A stretch of 64,000 nucleotides of DNA. Origin: an uncultured Bacilli bacterium. GTDB taxonomy: Bacteria; Bacillota_I; Bacilli_A; RF39; UBA660. Under the pieces are notes generated by a model. That model was not told the origin of the DNA. It saw only the letters and a list, made by a program, of their open reading frames with translations, and did no database searches. Position numbers and translations under genes: made by a program. How positions within the stretch are numbered: position 1 is the first letter of the stretch; the number at the start of each line of letters is the position of its first letter. The DNA lies in the NCBI GenBank assembly GCA_934101575.1, contig CAKORJ010000001.1:620001-684000 (forward strand), given 5' to 3'. Positions 9,668-18,646 of the stretch are shown here, one piece after another.

Positions 9668-9708
9668 ATAAAAAATGCACAATATTTTGGATATTTTGTG
9701 CATTGTTA
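9668..9708 (-). terminator. Intrinsic terminator after divIVA
   Basis: On the minus strand, AATGCACAAAATAT and ATATTGTGCATT form a long, nearly perfect stem with a short loop, followed by six Ts. It sits directly behind the divIVA stop. Confidence 0.85.
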
Positions 9709-10128
9709 TAATATTTCTATTTCATCTATTATTTCCATTTGTTCTATTAAGGCATTCTTTACTTTTCTTTTATATAACTTTAAACTTTGATTTAGATGTT
9801 CTCTGTCATTATTTATTTTTTTTGTTTTTAAAAGGGCATCATTTACTATTGTACTGGCATTTTCTTTTGCTTCTTTTATGATTAGATCTGCTTCATATTT
9901 GGCATTACTTTTTATTTCATTTGCAGTATTCTCTACTTGTGTTTGGATATATTTATATGAATCTTCTAGTTTTTTCAATCTTTCATTTTCTTGTTTCAGT
10001 CTTTCTATTTCTTCTTTTTGTGTTTTTATTGTTAGTATATTATCCTCTGTTTTTTTAATTACATAATCTACAAATTCATTTACTTCTTGTTTATTGTATC
10101 CACCTGTTACGTTTGTGAAGTTGTCCAT
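9706..10128 (-). CDS. divIVA: DivIVA-like cell division protein
   Basis: 140 residues. The N-terminal part (about 1-30, FTNVTGGYNKQEVNEFVDYV) matches the DivIVA lipid-binding motif, though the usual extreme N-terminal amphipathic residues are shortened. The rest is predicted coiled coil (about 30-135) rich in E, K and N. DivIVA marks curved membranes at septa and poles and recruits division or chromosome-anchoring proteins. It lies 22 bp downstream of sepF, as in the ylm cluster of other Bacillota. It is short for the family. Confidence 0.9.
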   Translation of the reverse strand: MDNFTNVTGGYNKQEVNEFVDYVIKKTEDNILTIKTQKEEIERLKQENERLKKLEDSYKYIQTQVENTANEIKSNAKYEADLIIKEAKENASTIVNDALLKTKKINNDREHLNQSLKLYKRKVKNALIEQMEIIDEIEIL

Positions 10129-10150
10129 GATTTCACCCTCTTAATTTATA

Positions 10151-10585
10151 TTACCAGTTAAATTCATCCTCTTCTTCTTTTTTTGGTTGTTTTGCTTTTT
10201 GATTTGGTTTTTCATCTCCGGATATTTTTCCTTCGACATTTACATTATTTGGTGTACATAAGAATATACCATTTCCAAGTTTTTGAAGGTCTCCGCCTAT
10301 GGCATATACAGATCCACTCAAGAAATCTACTATTCTTTTTGCTATTTCTGGTGTTACTCTTTTTAGATTAACTACTACTGTGTTTCTTGATTTTAAGTAG
10401 TCTGATATTGTTTGAGCTTCTGAAAAGGCTCTTGGTTCTAATAATATCATTTTATTTCCAGGGTTATTGCTATTGCTATTTATTTGTTTAAATGTATCTT
10501 TATAATATTCATTACTATCTGAAGTTATTTGATTTACTTCTGAACCATCTTCTCCTATAAATTTTTTTATTTTTTCAAATGCCAT
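10151..10585 (-). CDS. sepF: SepF, FtsZ-associated septum protein
   Basis: 144 residues. The N-terminus MAFEKIKKFIG is an amphipathic membrane-binding helix. The SepF core covers about 45-120 (ILLEPRAFSEAQTISDYL, VVVNLKRV, RIVDFLSGSVYAIGG, IFLCTP). The tail is acidic and lysine-rich. SepF forms rings that bundle and anchor FtsZ at the septum. It is followed closely by divIVA; the usual ylmE, ylmG and ylmH are absent from this spot. Confidence 0.94.
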   Translation of the reverse strand: MAFEKIKKFIGEDGSEVNQITSDSNEYYKDTFKQINSNSNNPGNKMILLEPRAFSEAQTISDYLKSRNTVVVNLKRVTPEIAKRIVDFLSGSVYAIGGDLQKLGNGIFLCTPNNVNVEGKISGDEKPNQKAKQPKKEEEDEFNW

Positions 10586-10603
10586 TTTTTATTCCTCCTT
10601 TAG

Positions 10604-11059
10604 TTATCCTTGTTTGATTGATTTTATTTTATAGTGATCTATCTCTTGCAACATTTTTTCATCTATTAAAGACAGTGCCTTAAATTCATATGTTTTTCCT
10701 TTTTTTACTTCTTTTAGCCCTCCGACTGCTGTGCCTAATAGATTATTTTTTTTATCATATAAATCAAATGTTATTACTGTGAATTTCTTGTTTTGATCTG
10801 CAGTTATGTTTCCTTTTATATAATAGGCTTTATTGCCTCCTTTAAAACCTTCGACTGTATAAGAACTGTCATAGTTTTCTATTTTTCCTGTATGACCACT
10901 TGCTATTGTATAGTCTTCATATACTATTTTTCCATCTGTTTGTTTTATGAACATGAAATAGATAGTTATTAATATTGCTATTAAAGCTAGTACTACTAGT
11001 ATAATCATTACTGGTTTTTTGCTTAGAAGCTTTTTTATTTTTTCAGTAAATTTCTTCAT
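10604..11059 (-). CDS. Membrane-anchored FxLYD-like domain protein
   Basis: 151 residues. One N-terminal transmembrane helix (about 16-35) is followed by an extracellular beta domain (about 55-145). The pattern KGNITADQNKKFTVITFDLYDKKNNLLGT matches the FxLYD-type domain, which in other proteins sits outside the membrane as a small beta sandwich. The function is unknown. It lies 18 bp upstream of sepF in the same orientation, so it may be co-transcribed with the division genes. Confidence 0.7.
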   Translation of the reverse strand: MKKFTEKIKKLLSKKPVMIILVVLALIAILITIYFMFIKQTDGKIVYEDYTIASGHTGKIENYDSSYTVEGFKGGNKAYYIKGNITADQNKKFTVITFDLYDKKNNLLGTAVGGLKEVKKGKTYEFKALSLIDEKMLQEIDHYKIKSIKQG

Positions 11060-11167
11060 TTAATCACCTCATATTAGAACACAATAAAAAGCACGATATT
11101 CTATATAACTATAGTTTATCACACTTTTTTTTCTTCTTCAACAAAAATATTATGTTTATATGTAAAG

Positions 11168-11614
11168 TTACTCTTGTTCTTTTTTTCTTAATGCATATTT
11201 CTTTTTTTCTTCCATCATGTATTCTGTTACTTTTGTTTCTATTTCATCAAGACTTCTTTTACTTAAATTACTAACGAACACTTCTTCTTTTACTGTATCT
11301 ATTATTACTTTTCCCCATACTAGTCCTGATACTACTGTTAAGTCATTAAACATATCTGGTGTTATGGAATATAAGAAGTATCCAAATAGTAATCTGTCAT
11401 TTGCAATTAATAATCTTTTATTGGTTATTACAAAGACTGCTGTTGAAATTATGTCATAAAATACATTATTTCTTTGTCCTACAAAGACGTATTTTACTTC
11501 TTCTTCCGGATTAAGATGTTCTTCTATTATTTTGCAATGTTTTTTTAATCTCCAGGCAACTGTTGAGGGATATCTTTTTTTGAATGCTTTTGCCTCTTGG
11601 TAAACACTATTCAC
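11168..11614 (-). CDS. Bacterial PH-domain protein
   Basis: 148 residues, GTG start with AAGGTGAT just before it. The segment at about 38-130 (EEEVKYVFVGQRNN, AVFVITNKRLLIAND, SITPDMFNDLTV, KVIIDTVKEEVFVSNLS) matches the bacterial PH domain family (bPH, YokE-like). No transmembrane segment is obvious. The role is unknown. It follows the thioredoxin-like gene at 11617 with almost no gap, so the two form an operon. Confidence 0.75.
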   Translation of the reverse strand: MNSVYQEAKAFKKRYPSTVAWRLKKHCKIIEEHLNPEEEVKYVFVGQRNNVFYDIISTAVFVITNKRLLIANDRLLFGYFLYSITPDMFNDLTVVSGLVWGKVIIDTVKEEVFVSNLSKRSLDEIETKVTEYMMEEKKKYALRKKEQE

Positions 11615-11616
11615 TA

Positions 11617-12321
11617 TTATATCACCTTATTTTCTTTTAAGAATTTATTAAGTTCATCTGTTGGTACATATCCACTAAGTTCTTTTACTCTTTTTCCATC
11701 TTTATATAGTAAGTTAAGTGGAGTTCCCCATTCGTTTTCTGACATATATTTGTCTGTCTTGGCTAATCTGTTATATTCATTTTCTGAAAGTGATGCTATA
11801 TCTATATAATATATTGCATAATTATAGTCTTTTAATGATTCTTTTATTGATTCTTTAAATTGTGTACAGTAACCACATTGTTCACTTCCTATGAACATAA
11901 AGTTATATCCGTCTTCTTTTATTATTTTTTCATAGTCATCTATAGATACTGTTATATAACTGTTATATATTCCATTTTCTGCTAAATATTTTTTGAATTT
12001 ATAACTTTGTACATCTCCAGTATACTTATATTTCACTTTTCCATCTTCATATTTGTAGAATGTTCCTTCTTTTAACTTTTCTGTTTTTGTACTATCTGAA
12101 TCAAGTATTCCTATTTCTATGTCTGAGTCATCTGCTATTTGTTTTAGTGTTTCTTGATTTTCTTTCTTACCGTAGTATACATATCCGCCTTTTTCTACTA
12201 TCTTTGTATAATCTTCATAAGATATTATATCTGCGGATTTTTTTCCTGTTACAAGGAACGAGAATACAAAGACTGCTACTACTATTAAGATTGCTATTAT
12301 TATTTTTATATATTTATTCAT
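11617..12321 (-). CDS. Membrane-anchored thioredoxin-like protein
   Basis: 234 residues. The N-terminal membrane anchor spans about 6-25. A first thioredoxin-like stretch without cysteines lies at about 30-75. A second, active-looking domain begins near 120, with the redox motif CGYC (Cys149, Cys152) and a probable cis-Pro loop (WGTPLNLLY). The membrane anchor puts the active site outside, suggesting disulfide exchange in exported proteins. The partner is unknown. The double-domain layout resembles protein disulfide isomerase-like proteins of Firmicutes. Confidence 0.78.
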   Translation of the reverse strand: MNKYIKIIIAILIVVAVFVFSFLVTGKKSADIISYEDYTKIVEKGGYVYYGKKENQETLKQIADDSDIEIGILDSDSTKTEKLKEGTFYKYEDGKVKYKYTGDVQSYKFKKYLAENGIYNSYITVSIDDYEKIIKEDGYNFMFIGSEQCGYCTQFKESIKESLKDYNYAIYYIDIASLSENEYNRLAKTDKYMSENEWGTPLNLLYKDGKRVKELSGYVPTDELNKFLKENKVI

Positions 12322-12454
12322 AATTTTCCTCCTTTAAATATTTATATGTATATTTTAGCACAGTTTTTTTGCTTTAGTAAATGTTTTAAATGCTTTTTTG
12401 TTGAAAAATGGTGTTTTTTGTGTTATTATACTCTAACGGAAAGATGGTGATATT

Positions 12455-13015
12455 GTGCAATGTGATTTTCTAGATTGGTCTGGGGGAATATTTGGAAGCT
12501 ATTACTGCTCAAAAGATAACAAAAGCGTTGATAAATCCACAGTAAATACTTATTGTGATAATTCTATGAGATATAGAGACTGTCCTATTTATAAAAAAAG
12601 TAGTAATTCTTCATGTTATCTTACTACTTGCATGTGTAATATTCTTGGTTTTGATGATAATTGCAAGACTTTAGATAGTCTTAGGTCTTTTAGAGAAAAC
12701 TATATGAGAAAAAATGAAGATTGTTTACCTCTTTTAGAGGATTATGATGTTGTGGGACCTATTATTTGCGATAGGATAATGAAGGATGAAAATAAGACTA
12801 GGACTGCTCATGTTATGTTAATAGAGTATATTACTCCGGCTATTAATTCTATTAATAACTCTGATTATGATTTAGCTATTTCTTATTATAAGAATATGAC
12901 TACTGATTTGATGGATTATTATGGTATTGATAAGAGTATTCTTTCTTTTGATAATAATAATAATAATACTAAAAATAAATCTAGAGTAAGAAAAATGAAA
13001 CCTTGTGAATTATAG
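12455..13015 (+). CDS. Cys-rich protein with CFI-box-like segment
   Basis: 186 residues, GTG start after GGTGAT. The central segment CYLTTCMCNILGFDDNC followed by LRSFRENYM resembles the CFI-box type domain found in diverse bacterial proteins of unknown function. The N-terminal 45 residues contain five cysteines and may bind metal. There is no signal or transmembrane helix. It is the only plus-strand gene between 1 and 28 kb, set between two minus-strand operons, with its own 5' region. A terminator overlaps its last codons. Confidence 0.6.
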   Translation: MQCDFLDWSGGIFGSYYCSKDNKSVDKSTVNTYCDNSMRYRDCPIYKKSSNSSCYLTTCMCNILGFDDNCKTLDSLRSFRENYMRKNEDCLPLLEDYDVVGPIICDRIMKDENKTRTAHVMLIEYITPAINSINNSDYDLAISYYKNMTTDLMDYYGIDKSILSFDNNNNNTKNKSRVRKMKPCEL

Positions 13016-13032
13016 GTTTCATTTTTTATTGG
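12995..13032. terminator. Bidirectional terminator between 12455 gene and rluD
   Basis: ATGAAACC and GGTTTCAT pair around a 12-nt loop that contains the stop codon of the plus-strand gene. T-rich runs on the plus strand and A-rich sequence before it would let it serve both converging transcripts. Confidence 0.7.
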
Positions 13033-13910
13033 AACTCTTCTAGTATTTCTATAAATTCTTTTGGTGGTTCTACTTCAAATGATAATAGTTCTTTTGTTAC
13101 AGGATGTGTGAACTTTATACTTTTTGAATGCAACATTTGACCAAAGTTATTTATTATTTTTCTTCTTCCATATACTGGATCATTTACTACTGGATGGCCT
13201 ATATATTCCATGTGTACTCTTATTTGATGAGTTCTTCCAGTATCTAGTTTACATTCTATTAATGTTGCTTCTTTATAACGTTTTAGTGTTTTGAAGTGTG
13301 TTATGGAGTCTTTGGAATTTATGTCTGTGACTGTGTACTTTTGTCTATTATTTATATCTCTTCCTATTGGAGCATCTATTGTTCCTTTTTCATGTTTTAC
13401 TATACCCCATACAAGTGCTAGATATTTTCTTTCTACTTGTTTTTCTTTTATCATGTTTGATAATTGTTCATGAACTTTATCATTTTTTGCTACGACCATT
13501 AGACCACTTGTATCTTTATCTAATCTATGAACTATTCCTGGTCTTATTGTTTTTTCTTTTGATATGGTATTAAAATGATACATTAAACCATTTACTAAGG
13601 TGTGTGAATAGTTTCCTACGGCTGGATGCACGACTACTCCACTTTTTTTATTTATTATTGCTAGGTATTCATCTTCATAAACAATATCTAAATCCATTTT
13701 TTCTGGAATTACATCTATTACTTCTTCTTCTAATGGCTCTATTTCTATTATGTCTTTTTCTTTTACTTTGTAACTTGCTTGAACTGGTTTATTATTTACT
13801 AATATTTTTCCTTCTTTTATTCCTTTTGCTATTTTGCTTCTTGAATAATCTGTTTCTTCTGTTATATATGAATCTATTCTTATATTATTTTTTGTTACTT
13901 CTAGTTTCAT
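13026..13910 (-). CDS. RluD-family 23S rRNA/tRNA pseudouridine synthase
   Basis: 294 residues, converting uridine to pseudouridine in structured RNA. ATG 13910 (MKLEVTKN) is chosen because AGAGGTG lies 6 nt upstream; the in-frame GTG at 13919 is part of that site. An S4 RNA-binding domain (about 10-75) precedes the catalytic domain, which has the signature GIVHRLDKDTSGLMVVAKN with its catalytic Asp, and the C-terminal GRTHQIRVH motif. It overlaps the end of lspA by 26 bp, the usual lspA-rluD couple. Its exact RluD versus RluB/C-type substrate cannot be read from sequence. Confidence 0.93.
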   Translation of the reverse strand: MKLEVTKNNIRIDSYITEETDYSRSKIAKGIKEGKILVNNKPVQASYKVKEKDIIEIEPLEEEVIDVIPEKMDLDIVYEDEYLAIINKKSGVVVHPAVGNYSHTLVNGLMYHFNTISKEKTIRPGIVHRLDKDTSGLMVVAKNDKVHEQLSNMIKEKQVERKYLALVWGIVKHEKGTIDAPIGRDINNRQKYTVTDINSKDSITHFKTLKRYKEATLIECKLDTGRTHQIRVHMEYIGHPVVNDPVYGRRKIINNFGQMLHSKSIKFTHPVTKELLSFEVEPPKEFIEILEEFQ

Positions 13911-14355
13911 TTTTTTCACCTCTTATATAATCGATTAATAGTAATAGGACCCCTATACATATAAATGTATCTGCTATATTAAATATTGGAAACATATAAC
14001 CAAATATGTTAAAGCTTAGAAAATCTATTACTTTATTGTAGACTATTCTATCAAATAAGTTTCCTAGTATTCCTCCGACTAATAGACTTATACTTATTGT
14101 TCCTAAGTTTGTTTTTATGTCTTTTAGTACTGATTTATGTATATATATTAGTGCTACTATTGCTATTAGTATTAATACTATTTGATAACCTGTAAATGAA
14201 GAAAATGCTGCGCCTTCATTAGTTACTTTATTTAAGTAAAAGAAGTTTTTTATTACTGTGATTGGTAATATATTTTCTATTTTTAATATTATTAATTTTG
14301 AGATTAAATCTATTAAAAAAAAGATAAGGCTTAATACATAAACTTTTTTCTTCAT
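13885..14355 (-). CDS. lspA: Lipoprotein signal peptidase II
   Basis: 156 residues with four transmembrane helices. It cleaves prolipoprotein signal peptides after lipidation. The conserved catalytic aspartates are visible as Asp102 (GNLFDR) and Asp129 (FNIADTFICIG), and the VTNEGAAFS loop is the family's TxNxGAAF motif. It lies in the order ylmC-lspA-rluD and overlaps rluD. No lipoprotein lipobox gene was evident nearby. Confidence 0.96.
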   Translation of the reverse strand: MKKKVYVLSLIFFLIDLISKLIILKIENILPITVIKNFFYLNKVTNEGAAFSSFTGYQIVLILIAIVALIYIHKSVLKDIKTNLGTISISLLVGGILGNLFDRIVYNKVIDFLSFNIFGYMFPIFNIADTFICIGVLLLLIDYIRGEKNETRSNKK

Positions 14356-14396
14356 AAAATCACCTTTTTTATTATATCATATCTGTTATTTATTAT

Positions 14397-14618
14397 CTAT
14401 ATTTTTACTAGTATTACATCTTCGCCTATTCTTTCTATTTTGTCCCAACTTATTTCTGTTTCTTGATTGTTACTTTTTAGTTTGAAGAATTTTTTATTTT
14501 CTTCTAGAACTAGTGATATTAGTTTTCCGCTTTGATCTAGTTTTACATCTATTATGTTGCCTATCTTTTTTCCATCTAAGTTTACTATGTCTTTATATTG
14601 GAGTTCTGATAATCGCAT
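14397..14618 (-). CDS. YlmC/YmxH family PRC-barrel protein
   Basis: 73 residues, a single PRC-barrel (MRLSELQYKDIVNLDGKKIG, then ETEISWDKIERIGEDVILV). YlmC/YmxH proteins occur in spore-forming Bacillota and are annotated as sporulation-associated, but the molecular role is not known. It sits upstream of lspA with its own start after AGGTG. The length is typical. Confidence 0.88.
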   Translation of the reverse strand: MRLSELQYKDIVNLDGKKIGNIIDVKLDQSGKLISLVLEENKKFFKLKSNNQETEISWDKIERIGEDVILVKI

Positions 14619-14665
14619 ATATACCTCACCTATTTAATTTTATTACAATTAAAAAGAAACATAAC

Positions 14666-15097
14666 TTAATGTTCCTTCTTAAATACAAATAGTTTACTAA
14701 ATACATAATTTAAGACTACTATTATGAATTGTACTATTATTTTTGATACTTTATCATTTATATTAAGTGGTGCAGTTAATATCCACATTGTTACCATATC
14801 TATTATTAGAGTTGTTAACCTTGATAAATAGAATTTTATCATTTCTTTTATTTTTTTTGTTCCTGTTGTTTTTGATTCGAATACATATTTTTTGTTGGTT
14901 ATAAATGCAAATAGTACTGCAAAGATCCATGATATTATATTTGATATTTGTATATCTAACTGAGTATCTTTTGTAAAGATTAGTATCCTTACTAGATAAA
15001 ATGATATTAGACTTACTACTGTTGTTAAGCCTCCTATTATTAGATAATTTATTATTTCTTTATATTTTTTGTACATTTTTTTTAGTTTGTTTATCAT
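14666..15097 (-). CDS. GtrA-family polyprenyl-phosphate-sugar flippase
   Basis: 143 residues with four transmembrane helices in the GtrA pattern (NYLIIGGLTTVVSL near residue 17, N-TNKKYVFES in the middle, KLFVFKKEH at the end). GtrA proteins are thought to flip undecaprenyl-phosphate-linked sugar across the membrane. It overlaps the GT2 gene by 38 bp, and that gene overlaps the YfhO-like gene by 38 bp, so the three are translationally coupled. Together they form the known three-component extracytoplasmic glycosylation system. Confidence 0.92.
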   Translation of the reverse strand: MINKLKKMYKKYKEIINYLIIGGLTTVVSLISFYLVRILIFTKDTQLDIQISNIISWIFAVLFAFITNKKYVFESKTTGTKKIKEMIKFYLSRLTTLIIDMVTMWILTAPLNINDKVSKIIVQFIIVVLNYVFSKLFVFKKEH

Positions 15098-16028
15098 TTG
15101 TTAATTCTTCCTTTATTATATATATAGGTCTTTTCTTTGTTTCCATATACATTTTACTTATGTACTCTCCTATTATTCCTAGGGAGAATAGTTGTATTCC
15201 TCCAATTAATAGAATACATGTTACTATTGTGGGATAGCCTGGTATACTTATTTCAAAGAATATTTTTTGGATTATTATTATAAATAGATATACTACTGAT
15301 AGGAATGATAGTATAAATCCTAAGAATGTTGCAAATTTTAATGGTTTTGTTGAGAATGATACTATTCCTGATAACCCATATCTCATTAGTTTATATGGTT
15401 TCCATTTTGATGAACCTGTTGCTCTTTGTTTTGGTGTGTATGGAAGGTAACATGTGTTAAATCCTACCCATGAGAATATTCCTTTTGTGAATCTACAATA
15501 TTCTTCTAAAGAAAGCATTGCTTCTTTTACGTTGTTTCTGAACATTCTGAAGTCACTTGCTCCTTGTTTTAGTTCTACTTCTGATACTTTGTTCATAACA
15601 TCATAAAATAATGCTTTTAGTTTTGTCATTGTTTTGCTTTCTATTCTATCGTTTTGATAATAGCAAACACAGTCACAGTTTGTATCTTTATCTAATGTTT
15701 CTGCCATTTTTAATGTTAAAGATGGTGGTTGTTGCATATCTGCATCTATTAATACGGTATAATCTCCAGTTGCTTTTGTTAATCCAGCATATATAACAGA
15801 CTCTTTTCCAAAGTTTCTAGAAAATGATACTATTTTTGTATCAAATTCCTTGTTTTTAACTATTTCTTTTAAGTGTTCTAAAGTACTATCAGTAGAACCA
15901 TCATCTATAAATATTAGTTCTATTTTGTAATCTTTACTATTTTTATATGTTTTTACTACGTCTTCAAAGAATAGTTCTACATTTCCTTCTTCATTGTAAC
16001 ATGGTACTATCATTGATATTTTTTTCAT
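15060..16028 (-). CDS. GT2 polyprenyl-phosphate glycosyltransferase (GtrB/CsbB type)
   Basis: 322 residues. A cytosolic GT2 domain (about 1-230) carries the motifs MIVPCYNEEGNVELFF, FIDDGSTDST, DADMQQPP (DXD-like) and the acceptor-region sequence RATGSSKWKPYKLMRYGL. Two C-terminal transmembrane helices follow (about 238-260 and 270-292). The family transfers a sugar from a nucleotide sugar to undecaprenyl phosphate on the inner face. Genes for its flippase (14666) and the GT-C protein (15991) overlap it on each side. The sugar is not predictable here; GlcNAc and glucose are the known cases. Confidence 0.93.
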   Translation of the reverse strand: MKKISMIVPCYNEEGNVELFFEDVVKTYKNSKDYKIELIFIDDGSTDSTLEHLKEIVKNKEFDTKIVSFSRNFGKESVIYAGLTKATGDYTVLIDADMQQPPSLTLKMAETLDKDTNCDCVCYYQNDRIESKTMTKLKALFYDVMNKVSEVELKQGASDFRMFRNNVKEAMLSLEEYCRFTKGIFSWVGFNTCYLPYTPKQRATGSSKWKPYKLMRYGLSGIVSFSTKPLKFATFLGFILSFLSVVYLFIIIIQKIFFEISIPGYPTIVTCILLIGGIQLFSLGIIGEYISKMYMETKKRPIYIIKEELTNDKQTKKNVQKI

Positions 16029-18525
16029 CTTTTTTTACTCCTTTACTTATTACTGCTGTGAGTAAGAATGAAATTATTCCTGCTAGGGATACTATTTTTC
16101 CTATTTTTTGCCATGGTGCTATATATTCTATTTTTATATCATGGTTTCCTTTTTCTATTTTGAAACCAACAAATGATGTGTTTGTTTTTTCATAAGATGT
16201 CTTTTTCCCATCTATATATATATTATAACCCTCATCGTAAGGTACTGCAAGATTAAAGTAACTGCTTTCTTTTGTTACATTTATTGTTCCTTTTATTATA
16301 TCTCCCTTTGTTTCATTTTTATTTATTTTGAACTCATCATGTGTTTGTTTTATGTTTTTAATTTCGTTATAATTTAGTTCATATGTTTCTATATTTGATA
16401 TTATATATTTTCCTTTTTCTATTTCTATATTTAAATCTTTAGCTGGGGATAATATATATGTGAAAGTATAATTATTGTTATGATATTTCCATCCTTTACA
16501 AGTTAATTTATTTTCTACTTCGTTTATTTTTATAGCTGTATCTCCGATTTTACAGTTTTCTGTGTATTCCATTTTAAACTTTATTATTAATAAATTATTT
16601 GGATTATAGTTTTCTCTTGTTAACTTGTATGTTTTCTTTTCTTTTAAATTTAATATATATTTACTATTTTGTATTTCGGCATTTGCAGGATTATATATTG
16701 TGTTATTATTCTTTTTTATTTTTGTATTATAGTTAGTATTTATGTTTTTATCTATTACTATATTGTTTAATAATGCTTCTATATTATAGGGATAACTTAG
16801 TTTATTAAAGTCTTTTAAGCTCATTAAATTATTACTTGCATATCCTAATGTAAATACATCATCATTTGTATACATTTTTATATCTTTGCTTTTACTCATT
16901 TTTTTATAGCCTATTGGGGCTTTTTCTGTTGTTAAATAGTATTTATTTCCAAACATTATATTAAATATTGGATTAGATATATCTGTAAATATGGCATCAT
17001 TTCTATTAGGGTTTTCTGTTTCAGATATATACCAGTAATAGTTTTTATAGTTTTTATTTGTTAAAGATGAATACATTGTTGTTTTGTACTCAGATATATC
17101 TCTTATGTTGTTAGAATTAAATAGTTCTTTGGTGGTATCTACTGTTCTATATATATTGTCATCTTTTTTTGTTTCGTTTGTTATTAAGTTTGTTATGTTT
17201 TTGTTATATTGATTATTTTCTATTTCTTTACTTGCTAATTCATCTTTTATATTTACTACTATAGAAGTTGTTAAACTTGTAATTATTAGAATTATTATTA
17301 GAGGCAATTTATTTTGTTTTTTATATAATATTAATATTCCTATTATTGTTATGATTAGATCTATTATGTATAGTTTGTATATTTTGAAACTTAAAGAGCC
17401 TATTATACTTATTATGATTGTTGTTATTAGTAAGACTTTTATATTTGTTTTTTTAGAAGCGATATCTTGTATTAACTTTATTATTAATAATATTGCTAGA
17501 GGTATAAAAGGAATAAACACTTTAGCATTTAGATACATGAAACCATTTAGTATGTATTCTATTACTGGAAATATCATTATTAGAGCAAATACCATTCCTA
17601 AAAGCTTATAGTGTTTTTCTTTGGAGATTATACTGTTTATAATAGCTAAGATTATTATACTAGTAAGGCCCATGGAATAACTATTATATACAAATGGAGA
17701 TAAGGATATATTTGGGATTAATAGTTCTTTTAGAGATATTAGGTTCGTTGTATTAAATCTACTATTTAGAATTGCTTTAAGTGTTGGAAGTAGTAATACT
17801 CCGGATATTAGAATTGGTACTATAAATAACCAAGCTAATTTTAAGTGTTTTATTATGAAGTCTTTTGTTTTTACTTGTTTGTTTTCTTTTAGATAATTAA
17901 ATACTGCATATATAAATAAAACTATAAGAGCTGGAATACTAAAGAAATAACTTGTTGTTATTATAAATAAGATGCTTAGTATTAACATTATTATTTTATT
18001 TTCTTTTAGATATTTATCTATAGATATTAACCCCATTATTAAGAAAGGCATATAGTTTACAAACATTATGTGTCTATGACTATGTAATGTTATTGGGGAT
18101 GCCATGGTGAATAAAAATACTGAAATGAATCTTATTTTTTTATCTTCTGTTTTTGTAGAGACCCAATAATATAATAAGATTATATCTAGTATTATTACTA
18201 GAATTGATGCTATTTCTAGATAACTTGACATGTTTATAAATGGTAATAAATATGATATTAGTATTATTGGATTAAATAGTCCATAATAGGAAAAATTATA
18301 TATATTTTGTCCCATGCCTAGATTGAGAGCAAAAGACGGGAAGAAATCTTTTGTTTCATAAAATAATGTTCTAAAGTATTCTGGTATTAGATAGTGCTGA
18401 TTAGCATAATCCATGGTTGAACCATAGAATACATTTCCTTTGGATAATATTAATATATATATAACAAAAAAAGAGGCTATTGCTATAAATATACTTAAGT
18501 AATCAAACTTATTATATTTTTTCAT
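15991..18525 (-). CDS. YfhO-family multipass membrane glycosyltransferase
   Basis: 844 residues. The N-terminal half has about 11-13 transmembrane helices (residues 10-420), with an N-terminal acidic loop (MDYANQHYLIPEYF) of the GT-C kind. A long extracellular part (about 430-810) and one C-terminal helix (about 812-832) follow. YfhO proteins in Bacillus and Listeria move the lipid-linked sugar onto teichoic or lipoteichoic acid outside the cell. Here the acceptor is unknown; the nearby surface proteins are an alternative. It has a strong promoter at 18551-18579. Confidence 0.88.
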   Translation of the reverse strand: MKKYNKFDYLSIFIAIASFFVIYILILSKGNVFYGSTMDYANQHYLIPEYFRTLFYETKDFFPSFALNLGMGQNIYNFSYYGLFNPIILISYLLPFINMSSYLEIASILVIILDIILLYYWVSTKTEDKKIRFISVFLFTMASPITLHSHRHIMFVNYMPFLIMGLISIDKYLKENKIIMLILSILFIITTSYFFSIPALIVLFIYAVFNYLKENKQVKTKDFIIKHLKLAWLFIVPILISGVLLLPTLKAILNSRFNTTNLISLKELLIPNISLSPFVYNSYSMGLTSIIILAIINSIISKEKHYKLLGMVFALIMIFPVIEYILNGFMYLNAKVFIPFIPLAILLIIKLIQDIASKKTNIKVLLITTIIISIIGSLSFKIYKLYIIDLIITIIGILILYKKQNKLPLIIILIITSLTTSIVVNIKDELASKEIENNQYNKNITNLITNETKKDDNIYRTVDTTKELFNSNNIRDISEYKTTMYSSLTNKNYKNYYWYISETENPNRNDAIFTDISNPIFNIMFGNKYYLTTEKAPIGYKKMSKSKDIKMYTNDDVFTLGYASNNLMSLKDFNKLSYPYNIEALLNNIVIDKNINTNYNTKIKKNNNTIYNPANAEIQNSKYILNLKEKKTYKLTRENYNPNNLLIIKFKMEYTENCKIGDTAIKINEVENKLTCKGWKYHNNNYTFTYILSPAKDLNIEIEKGKYIISNIETYELNYNEIKNIKQTHDEFKINKNETKGDIIKGTINVTKESSYFNLAVPYDEGYNIYIDGKKTSYEKTNTSFVGFKIEKGNHDIKIEYIAPWQKIGKIVSLAGIISFLLTAVISKGVKKDEKNINDSTMLQ

Positions 18526-18550
18526 AATATCACCTCTTTAAATCAGTATA

Positions 18551-18579
18551 ATATTACTATTTTTTAAATAATTTGTCAA
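18551..18579 (-). promoter_or_regulatory. Promoter of the glycosylation operon
   Basis: A perfect TTGACA (18574-18579), a 17-bp spacer and TAATAT (18551-18556) on the minus strand, 26 bp before the start of the yfhO-type gene. It lies downstream of the dual hairpin/promoter element at 18601, so the operon may have two start sites. Confidence 0.75.
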
Positions 18580-18600
18580 ACTGTTAATAATATTATTTTT

Positions 18601-18646
18601 ATATTAATAATACATTAAAAGAATCACTTTTTCAAGAGATTCTTTT
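18601..18646 (-). promoter_or_regulatory. Terminator hairpin with embedded promoter, copy C
   Basis: AAGAATC/GATTCTT form a stem around a loop carrying TTGAAA (18630-18635), with a 17-bp spacer and TATTAT (18607-18612). The TGA stop of the gene at 18632 is formed by the -35 box itself. The stem sequence differs from the other four copies (GAATC instead of AAGTAGT), while pairing, boxes and spacing are kept, which argues for selection on structure. Confidence 0.68.
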